Shown: positions 53,702-63,529, numbered from the stretch's first letter. The stretch: DNA of 64,000 bases from Maricaulis sp034670125 (GCF_034670125.1 NZ_JAXMOC010000002.1:62001-126000), one strand, 5' to 3'. Notes: generated by a model not told the origin, from the sequence alone. Numbers and translations: made by a program.

Positions 53702-55737
53702 TGGTGCAGCGGCTCACGGCGTCGGCTTGGCTCGCGGCGAGCATCATGCTGACCGTGAACACGACGGCCCAAGCGGCCCAGCCAGGCCGTGAGCCGGGCG
53801 AGGTGATCGTCGTCACCGGCACCCGCAGCGGCGAGGCGGCCGACTCGACCATCCTGCCGGTCACATACATTGATGCCGGGACCCTGAACGAGACCGCGGC
53901 CCAACATCCATCCGAACTCCTTGCCCGTATCCCGGGCGTCAGGTTGAACCGCGGCAATGGCGCGGAACACCTGACGGCGATCCGTTCGCCGGTTTTGACC
54001 GGCGGCGCCGGTGCCGGGTCATTTCTGTATCTTGAAGACGGAATTCCGTTGCGGGCCGCCGGCTTTGCCAATGTGAATGGCCTGTTCGAGGCCCTCAATG
54101 GCCTGTCCGGCGGCATCGAAGTTGTGCGGGGCCCCGGCTCAGCGCTGCAAGGCTCGAACGGGCTGCATGGTGTCGTCAATTTTCTCACACCGGATCCGGC
54201 GCATGCCGCCAGCAGTTTCGAGGCCGAAATCGGTGCCTTCGGTCGGCGACGGGGGCGATTGACCATCGCGCGTCCTGACGATGCAATGTCGGCCTTGTTC
54301 GCGGTCGCTGGCCAGCATGAGGATGGCTGGCGCGCCGAGGCGGGCCTTGATCGCATCGAAGCCCTGGTTCGGGTTGACGGCGAGGGCTCGCACTTTGACT
54401 GGCGCGCCACGGCGGCCCTGGTGACCCTGCAACAGGAGACCGCCGGCTATATCCGCGGACGGGATGCCTATCGTGACCCTGGCCTGGCCCGTGGCAATGC
54501 CGACCCGGAAGCCTTTCGCGACGCCCAGGCGCTGCGCCTGGCCCTGAGCCTGAGCGGTCAGGCCGGCGCCCGCACGCGCTGGCAACTGACACCCTATTTG
54601 CGGGCCAACGAGATGGACTTTCTGATGCATTTTCTCCCGTCCGAGGCGTTGGAGGAAAGCGGTCACGCCAGTGCTGGCGTGCAGGCGTCGATGACCCGGC
54701 AGACCGGATGGGGCGAATGGGTGCTGGGCGCCGATGTCGAAGCCACGACCGGCACGCTGCGCGAGACCCAGAGCCGCCCGACCCTCTTCTCTTTCGTCCA
54801 GGGCGAGCATTATGACTACACCGTCGATAGCACCCTGACGGCCCTCTATGGCCAAGGCGATTGGGACGCGTCCGATGCCTTGCGCCTGCAAGCAGGATTG
54901 CGGCTTGAGCGGGTGCAGTATGAGTATGACAACCGGCTTGCTGACATTGCCATCGGGCGCTATTTGCGCGTCGCCGACCGAAGCGACGCGTATGACCTTG
55001 TCCTGCCCCATATCGGCGCCAGCTGGCAGGTCGCTGCCTCGAGCCATGTCGTGGCCCGTCTGGCCCGCGGGGCCCGCGCGCCGCAGACCGCCGAGCTCTA
55101 CCGGCTCCAGCCCGGTCAGGTGATCGACGGCATCGAGCCGGAAACGCTGGACAGTTTCGAGATCGGATACCGGCGCGGCAGCGCGCGCCTCGACTGGTCC
55201 GTCACCGCCTTTGCCATGCAAAAGCGCAATGTCTTCTTCCGCGACTCCGACGGCTTCAACGTGACCGGTGGTAAAACCCGGCATCACGGGGTGGAACTGG
55301 CGCTGGACTGGCGGGCCTCATCGACCCTGACGCTCAATCTGGCCGGCAGCTGGGCCCGCCACCTCTATGATTTCGACCAGCCGGTCACCACCGCCAGCGA
55401 GACCATCCGTGCCGGTGCCGAGATTGATACCGCACCGGAATGGTTGTGGAATGCCCGCGCGCAATGGCAACCGACCGCGCGCTTCAGCGGCGAGCTGGAA
55501 TGGTCGCACATGGGCCGTTACTTCACCGATGCCGGCAATCTACACACCTATGACGGCCACGACCTTTTCCATGTGCGCGCCCGCTATCAATGGCGCGAGG
55601 ACCTGGAGGTCTTCGCCGCCATCCGCAACCTGCTCGACACCCGCTACGCCGAGCGTGCTGATTATGCGTTCGGCTCGGATCGTTATTTCCCGGGCGAGGG
55701 GCGGGGGTTGAGTGTCGGGGTGCGGGCCGGGTTCTGA
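53701..55737 (+). CDS. TonB-dependent receptor at the end of the his operon
   Basis: A 678-residue outer membrane receptor. Signal peptide (about 1-25, ending 'TAQAAQ'), TonB-box-like 'EVIVVTGTRSG', plug domain with 'PSELLARIPGVRLNRGNG', 'FLYLEDGIPLRAAGF' and 'GIEVVRGPGSALQGSNGLHG', and a beta-barrel ending 'VGVRAGF' with the terminal phenylalanine typical of outer membrane proteins. The start is ATG 53701, sharing one base with the hisIE stop, so it is translationally coupled to histidine synthesis. The hut genes follow on both strands. A histidine-, imidazole- or metal-complex ligand is conceivable from position only. Confidence 0.88.
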   Translation: MVQRLTASAWLAASIMLTVNTTAQAAQPGREPGEVIVVTGTRSGEAADSTILPVTYIDAGTLNETAAQHPSELLARIPGVRLNRGNGAEHLTAIRSPVLTGGAGAGSFLYLEDGIPLRAAGFANVNGLFEALNGLSGGIEVVRGPGSALQGSNGLHGVVNFLTPDPAHAASSFEAEIGAFGRRRGRLTIARPDDAMSALFAVAGQHEDGWRAEAGLDRIEALVRVDGEGSHFDWRATAALVTLQQETAGYIRGRDAYRDPGLARGNADPEAFRDAQALRLALSLSGQAGARTRWQLTPYLRANEMDFLMHFLPSEALEESGHASAGVQASMTRQTGWGEWVLGADVEATTGTLRETQSRPTLFSFVQGEHYDYTVDSTLTALYGQGDWDASDALRLQAGLRLERVQYEYDNRLADIAIGRYLRVADRSDAYDLVLPHIGASWQVAASSHVVARLARGARAPQTAELYRLQPGQVIDGIEPETLDSFEIGYRRGSARLDWSVTAFAMQKRNVFFRDSDGFNVTGGKTRHHGVELALDWRASSTLTLNLAGSWARHLYDFDQPVTTASETIRAGAEIDTAPEWLWNARAQWQPTARFSGELEWSHMGRYFTDAGNLHTYDGHDLFHVRARYQWREDLEVFAAIRNLLDTRYAERADYAFGSDRYFPGEGRGLSVGVRAGF

Positions 55738-55875
55738 TGCTGTGTTGATCGACCTGGAGGGGTCGCCTCGGAGGCGGCCAGCTGGCTGACACGCGAACTA
55801 TGCAAGGCTGTGCGCGTGGCGCCGAGCATTGGACACGGTCTTGATCCGATCCGGGTGGCTTGCCTCCAACCCGAC

Positions 55876-56610
55876 CTAGGGCACGAAGCGCTCGCTCATC
55901 ACGTGGCGATCGCCCGGATGGGTGAGACGGGCGAGGGTGACGACGTCATCGCCCTGGAAGGTGCGGCGTTCGAGCACCAGACAGGCCGCGCCGAGGTCGA
56001 CGCCGAGGCAGGCGGCAAGGGCGCGGTCGGCATTGATCGCGGAGACGGTGTGTTCGGCCTCGGTCCAGGGCGTCTTGCGGAGCAGCCAGCTGCCCGGCCC
56101 TTCCTGTGTGAAGTCGGTCTGGGCGACGTCCGGCAACAGGGCAAGATTGATCCAGCGTTCCTCGAGTTCGACCGGCTTTGCGTCGGCTGAGTGCAGGCAG
56201 CGGACATGTTGCACGCGGGCGCCGGGGCGAAGGCGCATCAAGCGGGCTGTCTCTTTGCTGGCGGGAATTGTCCCGCTGCTCAGACATTCATAGTCATAAC
56301 TCTGTCCGCGCGCGGGAATGGCGCTGGCCATGTCGATGATCTTAAGGAGGGCGGCCGGCGCGGCGGGCTGGGCCACAAAACTGCCGGCGCGGCGTTTTCG
56401 GATCACCAACCCGTCCTCGGTGAGTGCGCGCAAGGCCCGGCTCACCGTCATCCGCGCTGTGCCGAAATGATCGCAGAGATCGGCTTCCGAGGGCAGGCGA
56501 TAACCCGGCGGCCAGCTGCCGCTGCGGATGCGTGCAAGGATGGCCTGGCGGATCTGGTCATAGACAGGACCCTCGCCATCAAGCTGAAGCTGGTCGCGCC
56601 AGTTGGTCAT
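55876..56610 (-). CDS. hutC: GntR/HutC-family repressor of histidine utilisation
   Basis: A 244-residue regulator with an N-terminal GntR winged helix ('YDQIRQAILARIRSGSWPPGYRLPSEADLC' in pattern, 'ARMTVSRALRALTEDGLVIRKRRAGSFVA') and a UTRA effector domain. HutC represses hut genes and is released by urocanate. It overlaps the hutF stop by four bases (ATGA at 56607-56610). The HutC-type palindrome at 58019-58032 lies between hutF and hutI, where it can control both directions. Confidence 0.92.
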   Translation of the reverse strand: MTNWRDQLQLDGEGPVYDQIRQAILARIRSGSWPPGYRLPSEADLCDHFGTARMTVSRALRALTEDGLVIRKRRAGSFVAQPAAPAALLKIIDMASAIPARGQSYDYECLSSGTIPASKETARLMRLRPGARVQHVRCLHSADAKPVELEERWINLALLPDVAQTDFTQEGPGSWLLRKTPWTEAEHTVSAINADRALAACLGVDLGAACLVLERRTFQGDDVVTLARLTHPGDRHVMSERFVP

Positions 56611-57980
56611 GCCGTCCAGTCCGCCATGATGGTTTGCAGGGTTTTTTCATAGCGCCGTGAAACCATCTCCCGGCAGGTAGACTGCCCGTCCATGACCCGC
56701 GCCATGCCGCCCACATGGACACTGCGCACCTGTCGCCCATCACCGGCGAACAGCCAGCTGTCCAGCCGGGAGTCGCCAGTTCGGCCGGTCAGGACGGGGT
56801 GGCGCTCGTCCAGCTCGACCAGGTCGGCGCGGTGACCGACCGCGATCCGGCCGGTTGGCTGTCCTGTCGCCTGCGCGCCGCCCTCGCAGGCCGCATCGAA
56901 CAGGTGACGGCCCGTGCTGACGCCGGGCGCGGAGAGCACATTGCGTTCGCGTCGCGTGAGGCGCTGTCCGTACTCCAGCAGGCGCAGCTCCTCGGCCAGG
57001 TCGATACGGATATGACTGTCCGACCCAATGCCGAAGCGCCCGCCGGCGGCGAGAAAGTCCACGGCGGGAAACAGACCGTCACCCAGGCTGGCCTCGGTGA
57101 GCGGGCAAAGGCCGGCGACTGCTCCTGATGCTGCCAGGTCGCGAATTTCGTCGGCCGCCATGTGTGTCGCATGCACCAGGCACCAGCGTTCATCGACCGG
57201 TTGCCGGTCAAGCAGCCATCGAACCGGGCGGTGACCGGTCGCGTCGCGGCAGGCTTCGACCTCGGCGATCTGTTCGGCGATGTGAATGTGGACCGGACCC
57301 TCTTCGGCGAGCGGCAGGATGGCGGTGATATCGTCGATCGACGCTGCCCGCAGTGAGTGGGGTGCGATCCCGACACGCACGTGGGGCAGGGACCGGGCGT
57401 GGTGGCGGGCCCGTTCAACGAGCGTTGAATACTGGTCGGGGTCGCAGACGAAGCGCCGCTGGCCTAGCGTGGCCGGCGCCATGTTGAATCCGGACCAGCG
57501 ATAGAAGACCGGCAACAGGGTCACCGCGATCCCGGTTGTCTCTGCCGCAGTGCATATGCGGGCTGCCATCTCGCCGGGGTCGTCATGGGGCGAGCCGTCC
57601 GGCGTGTGGTGCAGATAATGGAACTCGCCGACCGTGGTGAATCCTGCCTCCAGCATCTCCACCTGCACCATTGCCGCGATCGCTTCCACAGCGTCGGGGT
57701 CAAGCCGGTCAAGGAAACGGTACATGACATCGCGCCAGGACCAGAAACTGTCCGTGCCCGGGCCGCGACGCTCCGACAGGCCGGCCATGGCACGCTGGAA
57801 GGCGTGGGAGTGCAGATTGGCCATGCCGGGCAGGACCGTGCCGAGCCGCGTGTCGTCGGGCCGGGGGTCTTCACGGGTGGCCAGGGCTGTGATGGTGCCA
57901 TCGGGCCCGACGCAAAGGCGGACATTGTCCGTCCAGCCATCGGGCAGAAGTGCGCAGGCGAGATGAAAATCAGTGGACAC
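56607..57980 (-). CDS. hutF: Formimidoylglutamate deiminase
   Basis: A 457-residue amidohydrolase that deaminates N-formimino-L-glutamate to N-formyl-L-glutamate. 'GMANLHSHAFQRAMAGL' holds the metal histidines, with 'IHIAEQ', 'LVHATHM' and 'GSDSHIRIDLAEELRLLEY' as further active-site blocks. The product is the substrate of HutG, encoded at 60804, so this genome uses the five-enzyme route. The start is GTG at 57980 with GGGAG six bases upstream. Co-transcribed with hutC. Confidence 0.94.
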   Translation of the reverse strand: MSTDFHLACALLPDGWTDNVRLCVGPDGTITALATREDPRPDDTRLGTVLPGMANLHSHAFQRAMAGLSERRGPGTDSFWSWRDVMYRFLDRLDPDAVEAIAAMVQVEMLEAGFTTVGEFHYLHHTPDGSPHDDPGEMAARICTAAETTGIAVTLLPVFYRWSGFNMAPATLGQRRFVCDPDQYSTLVERARHHARSLPHVRVGIAPHSLRAASIDDITAILPLAEEGPVHIHIAEQIAEVEACRDATGHRPVRWLLDRQPVDERWCLVHATHMAADEIRDLAASGAVAGLCPLTEASLGDGLFPAVDFLAAGGRFGIGSDSHIRIDLAEELRLLEYGQRLTRRERNVLSAPGVSTGRHLFDAACEGGAQATGQPTGRIAVGHRADLVELDERHPVLTGRTGDSRLDSWLFAGDGRQVRSVHVGGMARVMDGQSTCREMVSRRYEKTLQTIMADWTA

Positions 57981-58018
57981 GGTGTCTCCCGGCTGGACAG
58001 ACTCGAAAACCGGGATTT

Positions 58019-58032
58019 ATTGTATAGACAAT
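58019..58032. promoter_or_regulatory. Candidate HutC operator
   Basis: ATTGTATAGACAAT: 5-bp arms ATTGT/ACAAT. The core GTATAGAC matches the HutC-subfamily consensus GTnTAnAC. It sits between the divergent hutF and hutI starts (38 and 34 bases away), positioned to repress both. Confidence 0.75.
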
Positions 58033-58066
58033 TAGCCACTTGCAAAGTCCCCGGGAGCCTATGCCG

Positions 58067-59275
58067 ATGCAATTCGACCGCTTGCTGACCGAAGCCCGAC
58101 TGGCGACCATGGTCGCTGGAGATGGCGGCTATGGCGTCATCGAGAAGGCGGCACTGGGCATCAAGGACGGACGGATTGCCTGGATCGGTCCGATGTCCGA
58201 GATTCCGGGCGAGGCCCGTGAGACCGAGCGCCTGGCCAGCCGCTGGGTGACACCGGCCCTAATCGATTGTCACACCCACCTGGTCTTCGCCGGTGACCGC
58301 TCGGACGAGTTCGAGCGGCGTCTGGGCGGGGAAAGCTATGAGAGCATTTCGCGCTCCGGTGGCGGCATCGCCCGCTCGGTCGAAGCAACCCGGCAGGCCG
58401 GTGCTGCCGAGCTGGCGGCGGGTGCGCTGACCCGGCTAGATGCGCTGGCCCAGGAAGGTGTCGGCACGGTCGAGATCAAATCCGGCTACGGGCTGACCCG
58501 CGACAGTGAGCGTACCATGTTGCGTGCCGCTCGCGGCGTCGCGCGGGCCTCGGGCATGCGTGTGTCGGCCACCTTGCTGGCGGCCCACGCCGTGCCGCCT
58601 GAGTACAAGGGTGAGAGTGGCCGCTATATCGACGAGGTCTGCATACCGTTGATCCGCGAGGCGGCTCGCGAAGGTCTCGCAGACGCGGTCGACGCCTATT
58701 GCGAAGGCATCGGGTTTTCGCCGGAAGAAACGCGGCGCCTCTTCATCGCCGCGAAGGCTGCCGGTCTGCCGGTCAAATTGCATGCCGACCAGCTCTCCGA
58801 TACCGGCGGTGCCAGGCTGGTCGCCGAGTTCGGTGGCCTGTCCGCCGACCATATTGAATACACCAATGCCGAGGGCATCGCCGCGATGGCCAAGGCCGGC
58901 ACGGTCGGCGTGTTGCTGCCGGGAGCCTTCTATGCCCTGAACGAAACGAAAAAGCCGCCGGTCGAGGCGATGCGGGCGGCCGGCGTTGCCATGGCGGTCG
59001 CCACCGACGCCAATCCGGGAACCTCGCCGCTGGTATCCTTGCTGACCGCGGCCAACATGGCCTGCATCCTGTTCGGCCTGACCCTGCCCGAAGCCTTTGC
59101 CGGGATGACCCGCAATGCCGCGCGGGCGCTTGGCCTGCAGGACGAGATCGGGACGCTGGAAGTCGGCAAGGCGGCTGACCTCGCGATCTGGGATGTCGAA
59201 CGTCCCGCAGAAATCATCCAATGGATCGGACGCCGGCCGCTGCATGGCCGCATCCTCGCAGGAGAATGGCAGTGA
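58067..59275 (+). CDS. hutI: Imidazolonepropionase
   Basis: About 402 residues. Amidohydrolase that opens imidazolone propionate to formiminoglutamate. 'DCHTHLVFAGDRSDEFERRLGG' (metal histidines), 'EIKSGYGLTRDSE', 'TLLAAHAVPPEYKG', 'KLHADQLSDTGGA' and 'ATDANPGTSP' are all conserved. ATG 58067 is preferred, nine bases after GGGAG; ATG 58061 is only three bases from it. The hutH start overlaps its stop (GTGA). Confidence 0.94.
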   Translation: MQFDRLLTEARLATMVAGDGGYGVIEKAALGIKDGRIAWIGPMSEIPGEARETERLASRWVTPALIDCHTHLVFAGDRSDEFERRLGGESYESISRSGGGIARSVEATRQAGAAELAAGALTRLDALAQEGVGTVEIKSGYGLTRDSERTMLRAARGVARASGMRVSATLLAAHAVPPEYKGESGRYIDEVCIPLIREAAREGLADAVDAYCEGIGFSPEETRRLFIAAKAAGLPVKLHADQLSDTGGARLVAEFGGLSADHIEYTNAEGIAAMAKAGTVGVLLPGAFYALNETKKPPVEAMRAAGVAMAVATDANPGTSPLVSLLTAANMACILFGLTLPEAFAGMTRNAARALGLQDEIGTLEVGKAADLAIWDVERPAEIIQWIGRRPLHGRILAGEWQ

Positions 59276-60804
59276 CAGTTGTGACCACTGTGACCATCAA
59301 ACCCGGCGCCATGGCGCTGGCCGACTGGGCCGCCATCTGGCATGGCGCGTCGATCCGCATCTATCCTGCCGCCAGGACCGGTGTCGATGCCGCGGCGGCT
59401 ACAGTCGACCGCCTGATCGCCTCCGGCAGGGCGGTTTATGGCCTCAATACCGGCTTCGGCAAGCTGGCCCAAACGCGGATCGCCGATGACGAACTGGCGA
59501 CCTTGCAGGAGCGCCTCGTCCTGTCCCATGCCGCCGGGATCGGAGAGGCGCTGGACAGTCGCATTGTCCGCCTCGTCATGGCGCTCAAACTGGCGAGTCT
59601 GGGCCGCGGCGCATCGGGCGTGCGCTGGGCCACGATCGAAGCCATGCAGGCCATGCTGGATGCGGACGTGCTGCCGGTCATCCCGTCGCAAGGCTCGGTC
59701 GGCGCGTCCGGTGATCTGGCACCGCTGGCGCACATGTCTGCCGCCCTGATCGGCGCCGGGGATGTCACGGTGAAGGGCGAACGCATGCCGGCCCGCGATG
59801 GTCTCGCCAAGGCGGGCCTGGCACCGGTCCGGCTCGGTCCCAAGGAAGGCCTGGCCCTGCTCAATGGCACCCAGACCTCGACCGCGCTGGCGCTGGCCGG
59901 ACTGTTCGAGGTCGAGGCGGGCTTCCGGGCGGCCCTGGTCTCTGGCGCTCTGAGTGTTGATGCTGCCAAGGGTTCGGTCGCGCCGTTCGATCCGCGTATT
60001 CACGCCCTTCGTGGACATCCAGGCCAGATCGACGTCGCAGCCGCCTTGCGCGGATTGCTCGAAGGATCGGACATTCTCGCAAGCCATGAAGGCTGCGAGA
60101 AGATCCAGGATCCCTATTGCCTGCGTTGTCAGCCGCAAGTCATGGGCGCGGTGCTCGACTTGTTGCGCCAGGCCGGCTCGGTGCTGGAGCGCGAAGCCAA
60201 TGCCGTCACCGACAATCCGCTCATCTTCACTGACACCGACGAAGCCATTTCCGGCGGCAATTTCCACGCTGAGCCGGTCGCTTTCGCTGCTGACCAGATC
60301 GCCATGGCGGCCTGCGAGATCGGATCGATCTGCGAGCGCCGCATTGCGCTTTTGACAGACCCGGCGGTCAGCGGTTTGCCGGCCTTCCTGACGCCCAATC
60401 CGGGTATCAATTCCGGTTTCATGATCGCCCATGTGACTGCGGCGGCCCTGGTCTCGGAAAACAAGCAGAAGGCCTATCCGGCTTCGGTCGACAGCATTCC
60501 CACCAGCGCCAATCAGGAAGACCATGTCTCCATGGCCACCCATGGCGCCTTTCGCTTGTTGAAAATGGCGGAGAACCTTCACGCGGTGGTCGGGATCGAG
60601 CTGCTGTGCGGCGCGCAGGGGACCGACTTCCATGACGGTCTGACCTCCTCGCCGGTGCTGGAGGCGGCGAAGGGTCGGTTGCGCGAAACTGTTCCCGCCT
60701 ATGGCGATGATCGCTACTTTGCCACCGATATCGCCAATGCACGCGATCTGGTGACGGGCAGGGGGCTTGTCGCGGATGCGGGCACGCTTCCCGGGATTGC
60801 CTGA
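59272..60804 (+). CDS. hutH: Histidine ammonia-lyase
   Basis: A 510-residue lyase that converts histidine to urocanate and ammonia. The MIO cofactor is formed from A145-S146-G147 in 'GSVGASGDLAPL', and 'YGLNTGFGKLA', 'NGTQ' and 'QDPYCLRCQPQVMG' are the other active-site blocks. The start is taken as GTG 59272, giving a GTGA overlap with hutI and AGGAG at seven bases; an ATG six bases upstream is too close to that site. TGATG links it to hutG. Confidence 0.96.
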   Translation: MTVVTTVTIKPGAMALADWAAIWHGASIRIYPAARTGVDAAAATVDRLIASGRAVYGLNTGFGKLAQTRIADDELATLQERLVLSHAAGIGEALDSRIVRLVMALKLASLGRGASGVRWATIEAMQAMLDADVLPVIPSQGSVGASGDLAPLAHMSAALIGAGDVTVKGERMPARDGLAKAGLAPVRLGPKEGLALLNGTQTSTALALAGLFEVEAGFRAALVSGALSVDAAKGSVAPFDPRIHALRGHPGQIDVAAALRGLLEGSDILASHEGCEKIQDPYCLRCQPQVMGAVLDLLRQAGSVLEREANAVTDNPLIFTDTDEAISGGNFHAEPVAFAADQIAMAACEIGSICERRIALLTDPAVSGLPAFLTPNPGINSGFMIAHVTAAALVSENKQKAYPASVDSIPTSANQEDHVSMATHGAFRLLKMAENLHAVVGIELLCGAQGTDFHDGLTSSPVLEAAKGRLRETVPAYGDDRYFATDIANARDLVTGRGLVADAGTLPGIA

Positions 60805-61616
60805 TGGACGTCTTCACGCTCAAGCGCGGCACTGCGCCGCTCGTTGTTTCCATGCCGCATTCGGGGACAGCCCTGCCGCCGGGCCTGGCGGATCGCTTGA
60901 GCGAGCCTGCGGGCGGGCTGCCGGATACGGACTGGCACATCCCCGAGCTCTACGACTTTCTCGACGGGCTCGGCGCCACCGTCATCCGGGCCAATTACTC
61001 GCGCTATGTCATCGACCTCAATCGAGACCCGACCGGCTCTTCCCTCTATCCCGGCCAGGCGACGACCGAGCTGGTTCCGACAACCCTGTTTGACGGTACG
61101 CCGATCTACAAGGACGGCGAGGCTCCCGATGATGAAGAGATCGAGCAGCGTCGCACGGCTTGTTTTGATCCGTACCACCGTGCCCTGACCGAGACGCTGA
61201 TGGCGACCCGGATGGAGCATGGATATGCGCTGCTGTGGGATGCCCACTCGATTGCATCCGAGGTCCCGCGCTTGTTCGAGGGCGTGCTGCCGGACCTCAA
61301 TCTGGGCACCAATGGCGGCGAGAGCTGTGACCGCACGATCGAGCGCTGGGCCGTCAAGGCGATGATGGATCACGAGGAATACGCCTCCATCGTCAATGGC
61401 CGTTTCAAGGGTGGCTTCATCACCCGCGCCTTTGGGCGACCGAGCCAGAATATCCACGCCCTGCAAATGGAACTCGCCCAGTCCGCCTATATGAGCGAAG
61501 CGCCGCCCTGGACGCTGGACACGGCCAAGGCCGACCAGCTGCGCGCTGCCCTCAAGGACGTCATGAAAGCCGCACTCAACGCGGCGAAAAGTCTCTATTC
61601 CGGAGAGGTGAAGTAA
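60804..61616 (+). CDS. hutG: N-formylglutamate deformylase (amidohydrolase)
   Basis: A 270-residue N-formylglutamate amidohydrolase, releasing glutamate and formate. Family blocks are 'PLVVSMPHSGTALP', 'DTDWHIPELYDF', 'ANYSRYVIDLNRDP', 'LWDAHSI' and 'FKGGFITRAFGRP'. It is the last enzyme of the HutF/HutG branch. It shares one base with the hutH stop, and hutU begins directly after its own stop. Confidence 0.93.
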   Translation: MDVFTLKRGTAPLVVSMPHSGTALPPGLADRLSEPAGGLPDTDWHIPELYDFLDGLGATVIRANYSRYVIDLNRDPTGSSLYPGQATTELVPTTLFDGTPIYKDGEAPDDEEIEQRRTACFDPYHRALTETLMATRMEHGYALLWDAHSIASEVPRLFEGVLPDLNLGTNGGESCDRTIERWAVKAMMDHEEYASIVNGRFKGGFITRAFGRPSQNIHALQMELAQSAYMSEAPPWTLDTAKADQLRAALKDVMKAALNAAKSLYSGEVK

Positions 61617-63287
61617 ATGACCCAGACCCGCCGCGACAACTCCCGCATCATCCGCGCCAAACATGGCTCCAAGCTCGACGCCACCCATTGGGCCGCCGAG
61701 GCGCCCCTGCGCATGCTGATGAATAATCTCGACCCCGACGTGGCCGAGAAGCCGGAGGAGCTGGTCGTCTATGGCGGGATCGGTCGGGCGGCGCGCGACT
61801 GGGAGAGCTATGACCGCATCGTCGCGACGTTGAAGCGCCTGAAGGAAGACGAGACCCTGCTGGTCCAGTCCGGCAAGCCGGTCGGGGTGTTTCCCACCCA
61901 CAAGGATGCGCCGCGCGTGCTGATCGCCAACTCCAATCTCGTGCCCAACTGGGCCAATTGGGACCATTTCCGCGAACTCGATAAAAAGGGCCTGATGATG
62001 TACGGCCAGATGACGGCCGGGTCGTGGATCTATATTGGCTCGCAGGGCATCGTTCAGGGCACGTACGAGACCTTCGTCGAGGCCGGTCGCCAGCATTATG
62101 ATGGTGATCTCACCGGCAAGTGGATCCTGACCGGTGGGCTTGGCGGCATGGGCGGCGCCCAGCCGCTGGCCGCGACCATGGCCGGCGCTTCCATGCTGGC
62201 GGTCGAGTGCCAGCCCAGCCGGATCGAGATGCGACTGAAGACCGGCTACCTCGACAAGAGCGCCAGCACGCTGGACGAGGCACTCGAGCTCATCAACGCC
62301 GCCTGCGCCAGGGGTGAGGCGGTCTCCGTTGGCCTCTTGGGCAATGCTGCCGAGGTCTTCCCCGAACTGGTGAAGCGCGGCGTCAAGCCGGACATGGTGA
62401 CCGACCAGACCTCCGCCCACGACCCGGCCAACGGCTATCTGCCCGCTGGCTGGACGCTGGCCGAATGGGACGAAAAGCGCGAGAGCGATCCTGCCGCTGT
62501 TGAAGCCGCTGCGAAAGCCTCCATGGCCGAGCAGGTGAAGGCCATGCTGGCGTTTTGGGAGCAAGGCATCCCGACGCTCGATTACGGCAATAATATCCGC
62601 CAGATGGCGCATGATGAGGGGGTCACCAACGCCTTCGACTTTCCCGGTTTCGTGCCGGCCTATATCCGCCCCTTATTCTGCCGCGGCATTGGCCCCTTCC
62701 GCTGGGCGGCGCTGTCGGGTGATCCCGAGGACATCTACAAGACCGACGCCAAGGTGAAGGAGCTGATCCCGGACAATCCGCATCTTCACCGCTGGCTCGA
62801 CATGGCCCGCGAGCGCATCCACTTCCAGGGCCTGCCGGCGCGCATCTGCTGGGTCGGCCTGGGCGAACGCCACAAGCTGGGCCTGGCCTTCAACGAGATG
62901 GTCCGCACGGGCGAGCTCTCCGCCCCGGTCGTGATCGGCCGCGACCATCTTGATTCAGGCTCGGTCGCCAGTCCCAACCGTGAAACCGAAGCGATGATGG
63001 ACGGCTCCGACGCCGTCGCCGACTGGCCGCTCCTGAACGCGCTCCTCAACACCGCCTCCGGCGCGACCTGGGTCTCGCTGCATCATGGCGGCGGCGTCGG
63101 CATGGGCTATTCCATGCACTCCGGCCAGGTCGTCCTCGCCGACGGCACGGATGAGGCCGCCGCTCGTGTCGGCCGCGTGCTGTGGAACGATCCGGCGACC
63201 GGCGTGATGCGTCATGCGGATGCGGGCTATGAGATCGCGAAGGAGTGCGCGCGGGAGCAGGGGCTGGATCTGCCGAGCGTGGATTAG
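61617..63287 (+). CDS. hutU: Urocanate hydratase
   Basis: A 556-residue urocanase that hydrates urocanate to imidazolone propionate using tightly bound NAD+. 'KPVGVFPTHKDAPRVLIANSNL', 'QMTAGSWIYIGSQGIVQGTYETF', 'TGGLGGMGGAQPLA' and 'CWVGLGERHKLG' are the diagnostic blocks. AGAGG lies eight bases before the ATG, which follows the hutG stop with no gap. It is the last hut gene, followed by an intergenic repeat. Confidence 0.96.
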   Translation: MTQTRRDNSRIIRAKHGSKLDATHWAAEAPLRMLMNNLDPDVAEKPEELVVYGGIGRAARDWESYDRIVATLKRLKEDETLLVQSGKPVGVFPTHKDAPRVLIANSNLVPNWANWDHFRELDKKGLMMYGQMTAGSWIYIGSQGIVQGTYETFVEAGRQHYDGDLTGKWILTGGLGGMGGAQPLAATMAGASMLAVECQPSRIEMRLKTGYLDKSASTLDEALELINAACARGEAVSVGLLGNAAEVFPELVKRGVKPDMVTDQTSAHDPANGYLPAGWTLAEWDEKRESDPAAVEAAAKASMAEQVKAMLAFWEQGIPTLDYGNNIRQMAHDEGVTNAFDFPGFVPAYIRPLFCRGIGPFRWAALSGDPEDIYKTDAKVKELIPDNPHLHRWLDMARERIHFQGLPARICWVGLGERHKLGLAFNEMVRTGELSAPVVIGRDHLDSGSVASPNRETEAMMDGSDAVADWPLLNALLNTASGATWVSLHHGGGVGMGYSMHSGQVVLADGTDEAAARVGRVLWNDPATGVMRHADAGYEIAKECAREQGLDLPSVD

Positions 63288-63291
63288 GTTT

Positions 63292-63425
63292 TCCTCCCCA
63301 CATTGTGGGGAGGTGGATCGCCCGAAGGGCGGGACGGAGGGGCGGCGAAGCCGTATTTCCTCGCTACGCTCGGCCCCATCGACCCGCTGTTTCGCACCGG
63401 CCCACTTCCCCATGCAATGGGGAAG
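63292..63425. repeat. Alphaproteobacterial CTCCCC/GGGGAG palindromic repeat
   Basis: A first hairpin TCCTCCCCACATTGTGGGGAGG (arms CCTCCCCA and TGGGGAGG), a central GC-rich block with 'GGGACGGAGGGGCGGC', and a second hairpin with arms CTTCCCCAT and ATGGGGAAG at 63405-63425. This form is dispersed between genes in Caulobacterales and Rhizobiales. It lies directly after hutU and may help end transcription. Confidence 0.75.
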
Positions 63426-63529
63426 AAGGGCGTGTTTACCTGTCAATGCGGGCAGGCGCGTGATGTAAGCTGGTCTGTTGGTTTCTGGTCTGCTGGCAGC
63501 TGAGTGCAGGCCTATTTGAGGACAAGTGA

